Assembly (NCBI RefSeq): GCF_003261175.1
Contig: NZ_QLNP01000098.1
Coordinates: 369,478 to 433,477, forward strand
DNA length: 64,000 bases
DNA from: Arthrobacter globiformis
GTDB lineage: Bacteria > Actinomycetota > Actinomycetes > Actinomycetales > Micrococcaceae
Reading direction: 5' to 3'
The notes beneath the pieces were generated by a model. That model saw only the letters and a list, made by a program, of their open reading frames with translations, did no database searches and was not told the DNA's origin. The first letter of the stretch is position 1. Every line of letters starts with the position of its first letter. The position numbers and the translations under genes were made by a program. Of the stretch, positions 28,194 to 35,552 are shown in pieces.

Positions 28194-28595
28194 TCATAAG
28201 CCGGAAGGACCTTGTCCTTTGGGCGGGAGGTGGCCGCGCCGGGACGATTCACGGACCACCTGGCGGATGTTCGCGAACAGCACGGCCTTCACCGCTGTCA
28301 TGTCAGGGGTATGGCCCTGCTTCAGTGCGCTCTCGAGACTGCCGCAGTAGGATTCAAGGCGCCGCGCGCCGGCCATCCCGGAGCTGACCCTCAGGCTGAT
28401 GATAGCCTCCAAAGTCGTCTCGGTATCGCCACGGGTGAGGCCCTTGAAGATCCTGGCCGCCCGCACGGGGAGCATCACCAGATACTCCTCCATGAACTTC
28501 CGCGCCGCATCCTCGCCGGCTTCGTCGCTGAGGTCCTGCAATGCACCGTCATCCAGGACCGGAAGGTCCTGGCCCGCGTCCGGGTCCTCCGTCAT
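28194..28595 (-). CDS. Hpt-like four-helix protein lacking the phosphorylatable His
   Basis: 133 residues. The helix pattern matches a histidine-phosphotransfer domain, with LDDGALQDLSDEAGEDAARK and FMEEYLVMLPVRAARIFKGL before, and SGMAGARRLESYCGSLESAL after, the active-site helix. Where Hpt proteins read AHxLKxSS, this one reads IISLRVSS, so the active His is Ile and it cannot carry phosphate. It may bind a receiver or kinase without transfer. ATG 28595 has GAGGTGG upstream on the minus strand. No kinase or response regulator is adjacent. Confidence 0.65.
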   Translation of the reverse strand: MTEDPDAGQDLPVLDDGALQDLSDEAGEDAARKFMEEYLVMLPVRAARIFKGLTRGDTETTLEAIISLRVSSGMAGARRLESYCGSLESALKQGHTPDMTAVKAVLFANIRQVVRESSRRGHLPPKGQGPSGL

Positions 28596-28937
28596 GCAGC
28601 CACCTCATCCATTTGTCCACGCCGTTCTGTGATTCTGAATCAAATGCTCCCGGACGCAGCTCAAGAACCTGCCACCGTCGTCGCAGGTTCGGATCAAGAG
28701 TTTGCCAGTATCAATCCAGGGAGCTGCAGACGGCCCGCAGGCAGGGAGCTCCGGCGGCCCCTGGCCGCCGCATGTAATTGTCCGCCGGGTCCGGGTACAT
28801 CGGGGGGAATGCGATCCGGACCCGGCATTCTGAAGCATCGGTTCGCGGCTACCTTCTGCTTCAGGGACAGGAACAGTCTGCAGCCTGAACATTGTGAAAT
28901 GCGGGTGCTACCTGATAGCAGGGCTTCGTTTTTACCC
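28596..28937. other. Intergenic stretch, no gene seen
   Basis: About 340 bases with no open frame of convincing composition on either strand. It separates the Hpt-like gene from a terminator and the next relic. Confidence 0.5.
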
Positions 28938-28975
28938 CCTGGGCGCGGGGTTAGATCCCGCACTCCCCAGGTTTT
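28938..28975 (+). terminator. Rho-independent terminator
   Basis: CCTGGG and GCGGG pair with CCCGC and CCCAGG around a 7-base loop, followed by TTTT at 28972-28975. No intact plus-strand gene precedes it. Confidence 0.55.
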
Positions 28976-29001
28976 CCCAAGCTTCGCCTAGCATCGCTCT
29001 C

Positions 29002-29420
29002 ATGAAAAGCTGGGCCGAAGAGACCGCTTCCGGGTAGCCGTCATGGCTGTGCTGGTTGGATGGGGCGCCGTGGTGGCCGTGGACATGATCCGTGGGCGGG
29101 CCCCCGGAGGATGCCCTTTTCAACGCGTCATTCTGGATGTTGGCCGCCGCCATAGCCGGGTATTTCACCTGGAAGCGCAGCAGGAAGACGGCGGACAGAC
29201 TCTCGGAGCACGGGCAGGTACTGATTTACCTCCGCTACCCGGACGCCCGCCCCGGCGCCTTGAATGGAATCTGGACATGGGCGTTGCCACGCTGGAGCAG
29301 GGAAGGATCAGCCGGCAGGACGCAAAGTATGTGAGGCACCGCCTGTTCCAGGTAACGACCTTTGCGTCGGACGGCGGCCGCATTGAAATCGCTGCCAGCC
29401 CTGGCGCGAAAACGGCCACG
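29002..29420 (+). pseudogene. Two-TM protein relic with at least three frameshifts
   Basis: ATG 29002 follows TAGCAT (28989-28994) by seven bases, a leaderless promoter like those of intact genes. The protein can be followed through four segments: MKSWAEET; FRVAVMAVLVGWGAVVAVDM (first helix); PPEDALFNASFWMLAAAIAG and YFTWKRSRKTADRLSEHGQV up to about 29270 (second helix); and MGVATLEQGRISRQDAKYVR onward. Each junction needs a one-base change (near 29030, 29099 and 29268). The promoter is still readable, so decay is recent. No function can be given; intact relatives with the RYPDARPG...W(N)MGVAT pattern are uncharacterised. Confidence 0.6.
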
Positions 29421-29470
29421 GGGAGGGGGAATTCCCTGCCCGTGGCCGCCAGACGTGCAAGAGGTGCGGG

Positions 29471-29812
29471 TTACTGGCCGCCGCAGAACCTGCTGTAGGT
29501 GCTGCCGGCCTGCTCGTAGCCGGTCTTCAGCTCGGTGAGTTTCGCCTCGTCCGGGGTTTCTTTCGCGGACTCATCCGTGTATGCCAGGATGGCCTGCAGC
29601 GCGGGCCGCAGCTCGTCCGAGGACACTGCCTCGATGGGGCGGATCTGGTTGGCCAGGCGGGTCATGCCGGTCTTGCCGACGGAGTTCGCGGGGTTCGAGA
29701 CAACCGTCCGGATCCGGTCGCACGTCTGTGCGGTGGTGAGCTGCGGCGCGGCGCAGGCGGAAGCGGAGAGGACGAACCCGGCGGCAAGCAGGGCGGTGGT
29801 GAGTTTCTTCAT
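29471..29812 (-). CDS. Small lipoprotein
   Basis: 113 residues. The signal peptide MKKLTTALLAAGFVLSASAC ends in a lipobox with Cys 20. Two further cysteines (TCDRIR near the start and RFCGGQ at the end) could form a disulfide in the mature protein. The rest is helical with no recognised domain. ATG 29812 has GAGGG at a suitable distance upstream on the minus strand; a longer frame from 29836 lacks this. Confidence 0.75.
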   Translation of the reverse strand: MKKLTTALLAAGFVLSASACAAPQLTTAQTCDRIRTVVSNPANSVGKTGMTRLANQIRPIEAVSSDELRPALQAILAYTDESAKETPDEAKLTELKTGYEQAGSTYSRFCGGQ

Positions 29813-29887
29813 GTTTCCCTCAGTAGTTGATGTCAATCGATTGTAAGCAGACGCAACCAGCTAAGGACGGACGGGTTACGGCTGTTG

Positions 29888-30394
29888 CTAGCAGCCGCGG
29901 GACTGCTCATCCGCCAACTGTTCGTCCGACTCGAGCCGGCGAAGCGCGGAGAGCCGCTGGTCTATCCGTGACAGGACGGCGGCCAGTTCCACGGGGACGC
30001 TGCCCGCCGGCGCACCAAGGGGATCGCCAAGCGGGGCCGGGGCGATGAGGAACGGAGTGATGTCCCGCTCGTGGAGGACGTCCAGCAAGGCCAGGAACCG
30101 CTGCCAGTCGGCTGTGCCGGCTGCGGACTCCGCTGAGGGTAAAGGGATGGCGTCCACCACCCACGCGGGGAACCTTCCCGCCAGCAACACATAGTCCGCA
30201 GCCGCCCGGGCCCCGCCGCACAGCTCGGCGAAGCTGGCCCACAGGATGTCCGGGTCGGCACCCTTAACTGGCAGCGGACCGGTGGGCAGCGCCAGGACGT
30301 CCCGCTGGGAAGGCGAGGGCCGGAACAGCCCGTAGGCGCCCAGCTGTCGTTCCGTGCCGGGCGTGATGACCAGGCCCTGATCGAAACCGGCCAC
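29888..30394 (-). CDS. ZapE/AFG1-like C-terminal domain protein without the ATPase core
   Basis: 168 residues. It aligns by eye with the C-terminal part of the ZapE/AFG1 ATPase. ILWASFAELCGGARAAADYV matches the LWxDFAxLCxGxRxxxDY block, and AGRFPAWVVDAIPL and WQRFLALLDVLHERDI match the following helices. The N-terminal AAA+ portion with Walker A and B is missing. The GTG start at 30394 overlaps the corA stop (TAGTG), so the shortened form is how the gene is expressed. Full-length ZapE acts at the division site or with mitochondrial-type membrane proteins; what the lone domain does is unknown. Confidence 0.6.
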   Translation of the reverse strand: MAGFDQGLVITPGTERQLGAYGLFRPSPSQRDVLALPTGPLPVKGADPDILWASFAELCGGARAAADYVLLAGRFPAWVVDAIPLPSAESAAGTADWQRFLALLDVLHERDITPFLIAPAPLGDPLGAPAGSVPVELAAVLSRIDQRLSALRRLESDEQLADEQSRGC

Positions 30395-31389
30395 TAGAGC
30401 CAGCCCTTCCGCTTGAAGATGACATACATCAGCGCGGCGGTGGCGGCCATCAGCAGCATCGCCATGGGATAGCCGTAGGCCCAGTGCAGCTCCGGCATAT
30501 GGTCAAAGTTCATGCCGTACACGCCGGCCACAAAGGACGGGGCGAAGAAGATGGCCGCCCAGGAAGAGATCTTCTTTACCTGCTCGTTCTGCTGCGCGCT
30601 GGCCTCGTTCTGCCGGTTGGCCGTCAGCGTGCCGTCCAGGGTCAGCGCGTTCTGCAGGAGGTCACGGAAGGAATCAGCCCGCGAAATCACCCGCTCCACG
30701 TGGTCCTCGACGTCCCGAAGGTTGTGCTGGAGCTCGGCGTCGGCAGCGAAGTCGTCGAATCCATCGTTGAGCTGCTGCATGATGACTGGCAGCGGATGGA
30801 TGGCCCGCTGGAACTGGATGACCTCGCGGGCGAGTTCATAGATGCGGCGGGACACCGCGGAGTCGCCGGAGAAAAGCTGGTCCTCGATTTCGTCGATGTC
30901 GTTCTCCAGCCCGGCCACCACGGGGGCGTAATCGTCCACCACCTGGTCCAGCAGCCCGTACAGTACTGCCGGCGGTCCGTGGCGGAGGAGATCCGGCCTG
31001 GACTCCAGCCGGCGGCGCACCTGTCCGACGCCGGACATCTCCGCGTGCCGGACGGTCACCACGAAGTTCCTGCCAACGAAAATATGGAGCTCGCCGAATT
31101 CCACGGTTTCGGTGTCGTCGCGGTACCGGGCCGGCCGCAGAACAGTGAAGAGGTTGTCACCGTAGCGCTCCAGCTTTGGCCGTTGGTGGGCCGAGATGGC
31201 GTCCTCGACGGCCAGATCGTGCAGCCCAAACTCCTCGGCTACGGCGGCCATTTCGGCTTTCGAAGGACGGTACAGGCCTATCCAGGCCATTCCGCCATGG
31301 CTGTCAAGCGTCTCAAACGTCTGCTCCAGGTTTTCGGGCTCCGCTGTGCGGACCCCGTCGACGTACACGGCGTTGTCAATGATGGTCAC
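30394..31389 (-). CDS. corA: CorA family magnesium/cobalt transporter
   Basis: 331 residues. A long cytoplasmic domain precedes two C-terminal membrane helices, the first ending in the signature GMN at 292-294 (VYGMNFDHMPELHWAYGYPM), the second MAMLLMAATAALMYVIFKRK. CorA forms a pentameric Mg2+ channel. The protein length and the GMN motif are complete. The ZapE-like gene overlaps its stop and is probably co-transcribed. Confidence 0.93.
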   Translation of the reverse strand: MTIIDNAVYVDGVRTAEPENLEQTFETLDSHGGMAWIGLYRPSKAEMAAVAEEFGLHDLAVEDAISAHQRPKLERYGDNLFTVLRPARYRDDTETVEFGELHIFVGRNFVVTVRHAEMSGVGQVRRRLESRPDLLRHGPPAVLYGLLDQVVDDYAPVVAGLENDIDEIEDQLFSGDSAVSRRIYELAREVIQFQRAIHPLPVIMQQLNDGFDDFAADAELQHNLRDVEDHVERVISRADSFRDLLQNALTLDGTLTANRQNEASAQQNEQVKKISSWAAIFFAPSFVAGVYGMNFDHMPELHWAYGYPMAMLLMAATAALMYVIFKRKGWL

Positions 31390-31414
31390 AGTCTGCAGGT
31401 CTCCGTCTGTTGAG

Positions 31415-31840
31415 TCAGGACATCGCGCCGATGATCACTCCCGCTGCGGTCACAGCGAGGACATCATGGCCGGAGTCGATGAGCGTCACTGCAACAGGAC
31501 GTCCGGCGAAACCGTTGTGGATTACGTGGCCTCCCACCCGGAACACCACTGCCAGCACAAAAGCGAACCATCCGCCGGCCAGCGCGCTGTCGAGTCCAAG
31601 CTTGTTGATCAGCACTGCGAGGAGGATGACTGTCAGGGCTGCCGCCGCCATCATGGGAACCCAGACCGCGGCGCCGCCCTCCGAGTTCCTGAGGTCCTCT
31701 TCCGTCTTGCGCACGGCCTCCATCCAGCGATTGCCGAGCACGGCGGGCAAATACCAAACGAAGCCGATGGCCATGCTCGCGATGAAGGCAAGAAGTACCG
31801 CAAGCCAGTTGACCTGTAAGAAGTAAGAGAGCCAGTCCAT
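31415..31840 (-). CDS. DUF1761 domain membrane protein
   Basis: 141 residues, four predicted helices: NWLAVLLAFIASMAIGFVWY, VWVPMMAAAALTVILLAVLI, AGGWFAFVLAVVFRVGGHVI and a C-terminal DVLAVTAAGVIIGAMS. The IGFVWYLPAVLGNRWM motif is typical of DUF1761, a family of unknown function. It sits 10 bases from the Lrp regulator on the same strand and may be its co-transcribed target. Confidence 0.8.
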   Translation of the reverse strand: MDWLSYFLQVNWLAVLLAFIASMAIGFVWYLPAVLGNRWMEAVRKTEEDLRNSEGGAAVWVPMMAAAALTVILLAVLINKLGLDSALAGGWFAFVLAVVFRVGGHVIHNGFAGRPVAVTLIDSGHDVLAVTAAGVIIGAMS

Positions 31841-31849
31841 CCTCGAATC

Positions 31850-32356
31850 CTATTCCGACTGGGCGCCGGCAGACTGCACGAGGCGGCTGATCAGGGGCTC
31901 GGTCCGGTACGGGATGTGCGTGTGGAGGGCCAGCACGGTTTCGGTGCGGATCACACCCTTGATACGCAGGATCGAGCGCAGCGCGGCCTGGAGATTCTGC
32001 GTGTCCGTGGCCACCACCCGACACCAGACGTCGCCCCGGCCGGAGATCTCGTGCACTTCGAGGACCTGGGGAATCAGCCGCAAGGCGGCGATCACTCCGT
32101 CGAGTTCCCGGTGGGTCACCTCAATCGTCACGAAGGCGACGACGTCGAATCCCACCGCCTCGAGGTCGATCTCACGGCCGCCGTCGTGCAGGATGCCAGA
32201 GCGCAGCATCCGGCGCACGCGGGATTGGGCAGTGTTCCTCGCAATGCCGAGTTTTTCGCTCAGCTCGCCGATCTGGACGCGGGGGTCGCGGATCAGCTCG
32301 AGCAGGATCTTCAGATCCGTAGGGTCCAATGTGTTCAAATCGTCACTCCGGTTCAT
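31850..32356 (-). CDS. Lrp/AsnC family transcriptional regulator
   Basis: 168 residues. The winged helix-turn-helix is LDPTDLKILLELIRDPRVQI followed by GIARNTAQSRVRRMLRSGIL, and the C-terminal RAM domain runs through VLEVHEISGRGDVWCRVVAT. RAM domains bind amino acids. ATG 32356 gives the usual short N-terminus; a longer frame to 32431 is not needed. It is divergent from an MFS transporter that it may control. Confidence 0.88.
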   Translation of the reverse strand: MNRSDDLNTLDPTDLKILLELIRDPRVQIGELSEKLGIARNTAQSRVRRMLRSGILHDGGREIDLEAVGFDVVAFVTIEVTHRELDGVIAALRLIPQVLEVHEISGRGDVWCRVVATDTQNLQAALRSILRIKGVIRTETVLALHTHIPYRTEPLISRLVQSAGAQSE

Positions 32357-32512
32357 GAATCCGGCCAAAGATTGATGGTTTTGCTCAATATTCCCACAGA
32401 ATGACGCACTCGGTACGCACTCCTGCCGCATTCTTTAGGTACCAGGATTCCATCCGTGCGAGCAGCCCCCACAAGGGGCAGGTTCGCCGGGCACACAGGC
32501 AAGGGCACGGGC

Positions 32513-33748
32513 ATGACCGTCTTTAGCGAACTTCGAATGCGTCCGGCTTCAGCTACCCGCTGGGGCTGGGATGCGTCCACCACCTCACGGCTTGCCATGG
32601 CCGGCGTCGTCATTTTCACTCTCCTGGTGGGAGCAAACCTGGCGACCCCGCTGTACCCGCTGCTGCAGGCCCGGCTCGGCATCAGTTCCCTGGGCATCAC
32701 CGTCGCGTTCGCCGCTTATGTCCTGGCCCTCGTGGCTACGCTCATGCTCGCGGGGCACTGGTCCGACCACATCGGGCGCCGTGCGGCCCTCCTCCTTGCC
32801 GTGCTGACGGGCCTCGCGGGCGGCCTGCTCTTTGCGAACGCGGACAGTCTTGCCGGGCTCTGCGGCGGCCGGGCGCTGCAGGGCGTTGCCGTGGCACTGG
32901 CTACGGGGGCGAGCTCCGCAGCGCTGCGCGAGCTGCTGCCGAAGCGCCCGGAGTGGGCCTCCCGTTTCACGCTGCTGGCATCGGCAGGGGGAGTGGCGGC
33001 AGGCCCCGCGATCGGCGGGATCCTTTCCCTCCTGCCGGGTGCCACCACCACGCCGTACCTCATCCATTCGCTCGTCCTGGCCGCCCTGCTGGTCCCGCTG
33101 TACCTGTTGCGCGCCCGTCCCACCATCAAACCTGCTGCCGGTCCCCGCCCGCTGAAGGTCCTGGCGCCGCGCCGTCCGACGGTGTCCCGGGAGGCCCGTG
33201 GTGCATTCTGGCTGGCAGCAGCCGTCGGCTTCCTCAGCTTTGCCGTTTTCGGCTTCTGCCTGTCCCTCGCGCCAAGTTACTTCGCGAAGATTCTCGTCAC
33301 CGATTCGCGGCCACTGATCGGCCTGCTGGCCGGGCTCACCCTGGGCGCTTCGGCCCTGAGCCAGCTGATCGCCGTCCGCAGCAGGTTCGCAGTGCCCGCG
33401 GGGCTGGCAGTGCTGGGCGGCGGGGTGGCGCTCCTCGCGGCGGCGGCTGCCGCGGGCAACCCGTGGCTGCTGGTTGCGGCGAGCCTGGCCGCAGGCGCCG
33501 GGCAGGGCGTAGCCTTCCGGACCGTCTTCAACGACGTGGCGGGCAAGGTGGAGGCGTCCCGGCATGCACAGATCGTCAGCACGGTTTATATGATCACCTA
33601 CCTCGGAAGTGCCGTGCCGGTGGTGGGGCTCGGGTTAGCAACGGCGGCGTACGGCCTGGAGACGGCCGTCGCCGGATTCGTGACTGCGTCCGCCTGCGCG
33701 GCGGGGCTGCTGGCCGTGATCACCTGGCGCCGCAGTATCCGCCGGTAG
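32513..33748 (+). CDS. MFS transporter
   Basis: About 411 residues from ATG 32513, twelve hydrophobic segments, with the MFS loop GHWSDHIGRRAALLLAVLTG between helices 2 and 3. The first helix region is VVIFTLLVGANLATPLYPLL. Homologues are proton-coupled drug or metabolite exporters; the substrate is not readable. AAGGGCACGGG lies before ATG 32513, while GTG 32456 is an alternative start. It is divergent from an Lrp regulator and followed by an ArsR-type regulator, either of which could control it. Confidence 0.85.
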   Translation: MTVFSELRMRPASATRWGWDASTTSRLAMAGVVIFTLLVGANLATPLYPLLQARLGISSLGITVAFAAYVLALVATLMLAGHWSDHIGRRAALLLAVLTGLAGGLLFANADSLAGLCGGRALQGVAVALATGASSAALRELLPKRPEWASRFTLLASAGGVAAGPAIGGILSLLPGATTTPYLIHSLVLAALLVPLYLLRARPTIKPAAGPRPLKVLAPRRPTVSREARGAFWLAAAVGFLSFAVFGFCLSLAPSYFAKILVTDSRPLIGLLAGLTLGASALSQLIAVRSRFAVPAGLAVLGGGVALLAAAAAAGNPWLLVAASLAAGAGQGVAFRTVFNDVAGKVEASRHAQIVSTVYMITYLGSAVPVVGLGLATAAYGLETAVAGFVTASACAAGLLAVITWRRSIRR

Positions 33749-33810
33749 CAGCGCCGGGAGGCACCCGCAGCAGCGGCGGGAGGCACCGCCGTCGTCGTCA
33801 AAACACCGAT

Positions 33811-33884
33811 TTGCAAAGAAACACTTGCAAAGAAGTGGTTGCAAAATAACCGTTGCAAAGAAATCTTTGCAAGAGTAGGCTTGC
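33811..33884. repeat. Five tandem 14-bp direct repeats (operator or iteron-like array)
   Basis: TTGCAA begins at 33811, 33825, 33839, 33853 and 33867, exactly 14 bases apart each time. The core is TTGCAAAGAA, and TTGC recurs once more at 33881. The array ends seven bases before the ArsR-type gene's ATG. The unit at 33853-33858 lies 17 bases before the -10 hexamer at 33876, so TTGCAA can also act as the -35. The last unit overlaps the -10. Confidence 0.9.
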
Positions 33885-33887
33885 CGT
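33876..33887 (+). promoter_or_regulatory. Leaderless promoter of the ArsR-type regulator inside the repeat array
   Basis: TAGGCT at 33876-33881, six bases, then ATG 33888, with TTGCAA at 33853-33858 at a 17-base spacing. Confidence 0.65.
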
Positions 33888-34643
33888 ATGGCCGCTAAGC
33901 CGAACATCGAAACCCCCGACGTGCAGGATCTGCCGTACCCCGTACGAAAGATGGACCCGGCCTCCCTCAAAGCCCTGGCACATCCGCTGCGCGTCCAGAT
34001 CCTGGAGATGCTGTCCCGGTACGGGGCGCAGACGGCGTGCAGCCTCGGCGACCTGCTGGGGGAGTCCAGCGGTTCCACGAGCTATCACCTGCGCCAGCTG
34101 GCCAAGCACGACTTCGTGCGGGAAGTGGAGGGAAAAGGCACGGCACGTGAGCGGTGGTGGGAGCGGCCGCGCGGCGCCATTGAGGTTTCGTCACCTGAGC
34201 TCGCAAGTTCGCCCGCCACCCAGGAAGCGTCACGGCTGGTCAACCGGGAGTTCGAACACCGCCGCCAGGCCGTGCTGGCCGATTTTATGGCGCACGGGGC
34301 GGACACCCTCGACCGCGAGTGGCTGGAAGCGGCCATCGTCAGCACCGCCAACGTGCGAATGAACGAAGAACAGCTGGCCGCGTATACACGGGCGATGGAC
34401 GCCTACTCCTACCGACTCCTGGAGGGGATCCGGGGTGAGGACGAGCAGGAAGGCGCCCGTCCCGTCCAGATCCACTTCAACGCCTTCCCCATCCTTGGCG
34501 TCCCCGCGTCCGCCGGCAGCCGCGGCCAGCGTAAAGCGCAGCCCGCGGAGCACGCCGCGGAGCACACCGCGGAGCACAATGCAGCCCAGGCGAAATACAG
34601 CAGCACAAAAGAGTCAACGAGCCCCGAAAGGAAAGAGCCATGA
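33888..34643 (+). CDS. ArsR-type helix-turn-helix regulator
   Basis: 251 residues. The winged helix-turn-helix lies near residues 24-90. It has SLKALAHPLRVQILEMLSRY, then SLGDLLGESSGSTSYHLRQL (recognition helix) and the wing FVREVEGKGTARERWWERPR. The middle is a helical domain with a predicted oligomer or ligand role, and the last 50 residues are low-complexity with AEH repeats (AEHAAEHTAEHNAAQ). It probably binds the 14-bp array that overlaps its own promoter. ATG 34640 of the next gene overlaps its stop. Confidence 0.85.
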   Translation: MAAKPNIETPDVQDLPYPVRKMDPASLKALAHPLRVQILEMLSRYGAQTACSLGDLLGESSGSTSYHLRQLAKHDFVREVEGKGTARERWWERPRGAIEVSSPELASSPATQEASRLVNREFEHRRQAVLADFMAHGADTLDREWLEAAIVSTANVRMNEEQLAAYTRAMDAYSYRLLEGIRGEDEQEGARPVQIHFNAFPILGVPASAGSRGQRKAQPAEHAAEHTAEHNAAQAKYSSTKESTSPERKEP

Positions 34644-34876
34644 GTGCTCTATCGGTCAACCAGTCCGTCACCGGCTACCGCCGTGCCTCCGTGCTGGAAG
34701 CCGTGGCCGTCCATATCGGCGCCGGCCTGGTGGGATGGGCGGAGCGGCGCCGGGTTGTTCCCGAGGAAACCGTCCGGTTGCAGCGGGACGCCGCTCGGCG
34801 CCGAGATGAACTGAACCTTCTCCGCGGAGACATTATCGGCGCAGCCCACTCCGGCCTGCTGCTTTCGCGCCGCTAG
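34640..34876 (+). CDS. Small protein coupled to the ArsR-type regulator
   Basis: 78 residues. ATGA overlap with the regulator stop shows coupled translation. An N-terminal stretch VTGYRRASVLEAVAVHIGAG LVGWAERRRV-like (residues 10-38) is amphipathic, followed by a basic helix with RLQRDAARRRDELNLLRGDI. No family recognised. It may be an anti-regulator or a small membrane-associated partner; there is no further evidence. Confidence 0.6.
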   Translation: MSALSVNQSVTGYRRASVLEAVAVHIGAGLVGWAERRRVVPEETVRLQRDAARRRDELNLLRGDIIGAAHSGLLLSRR

Positions 34877-34924
34877 GCAGCATCGGGCGGGTTGTCCCGG
34901 TGCAGGCTCAGTCCCGGTGCGGGC

Positions 34925-35434
34925 TCAGTCCTGATCCGGCAGCGGCCCGTGGTTGCCTGGCATGTGCTCGAACACCAGCGTGGTTTCGGTGTGGCCCACC
35001 ACGGGGTCCGTGGCGAGGTTGTCCAGAACCCAGTCCCGCAGGTCCTCGGTGGTGGCAACGGCGATGTGCAGCAGGTAGTCGACCGAGCCCGACGTGTGGA
35101 AGGTTGACAGGACGGCAGGCAGCTTGGGGACCCGGGAGGTGAACCGGTCGATCTGCTCCCGGTCGTGGGCGCGGAGCCGGACGGCGATGAGGGCCTGCAC
35201 TGACCGGCCAATCGCGGAAAGGCTCAGTTTCGCCTCAAACCCCTGGATGATGCCCCGGTCCGAGAGCGCGCGCGTGCGCATGAGGGCGGTCGAGGGGGCG
35301 ATGCCCACCAGTTCAGCCAGCTGCTTGTTGGATATCCGGGCGTCGTCCACAAGTGCCGCCAGCAGCCGCTCGTCGATGGCGTCGAGGGGTTCGTGCCCCG
35401 CCGCCGGGCGAATATTCTTCGCGTTGCTGCTCAC
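34925..35434 (-). CDS. Lrp/AsnC family transcriptional regulator
   Basis: 169 residues. The helix-turn-helix DERLLAALVDDARISNKQLA and GIAPSTALMRTRALSDRGII is followed by the RAM domain with VLSTFHTSGSVDYLLHIAVA. It belongs to a different subgroup from the copy at 31850 (they differ at most positions). ATG 35434 follows GGAGGATCCGTGAGC-like sequence on the minus strand. Its target is not evident; the MFS gene upstream is separated by 118 bases. Confidence 0.88.
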   Translation of the reverse strand: MSSNAKNIRPAAGHEPLDAIDERLLAALVDDARISNKQLAELVGIAPSTALMRTRALSDRGIIQGFEAKLSLSAIGRSVQALIAVRLRAHDREQIDRFTSRVPKLPAVLSTFHTSGSVDYLLHIAVATTEDLRDWVLDNLATDPVVGHTETTLVFEHMPGNHGPLPDQD

Positions 35435-35552
35435 GGATCCTCCTGAAGTGTTCTCCGTTCATCTTAGCGGCGTGAAAGTCGCCGAGACATTCACCTGTGG
35501 GCGGCACTCCCGAACATCTGCAGGTTTCCTCCTTCGTTGGGCGGCGGATTAT

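Noticed and set aside
23158-29500. Far-end attachment site (second copy of the tRNA 3' end)
   Set aside because: I looked for the tRNA 3' block within the region and to about 36 kb and found no convincing second copy by eye.
33811-33884. Reading the 14-bp repeats as a CRISPR array
   Set aside because: Units are 14 bases with no distinct spacers and no cas genes nearby; the array overlaps a promoter.
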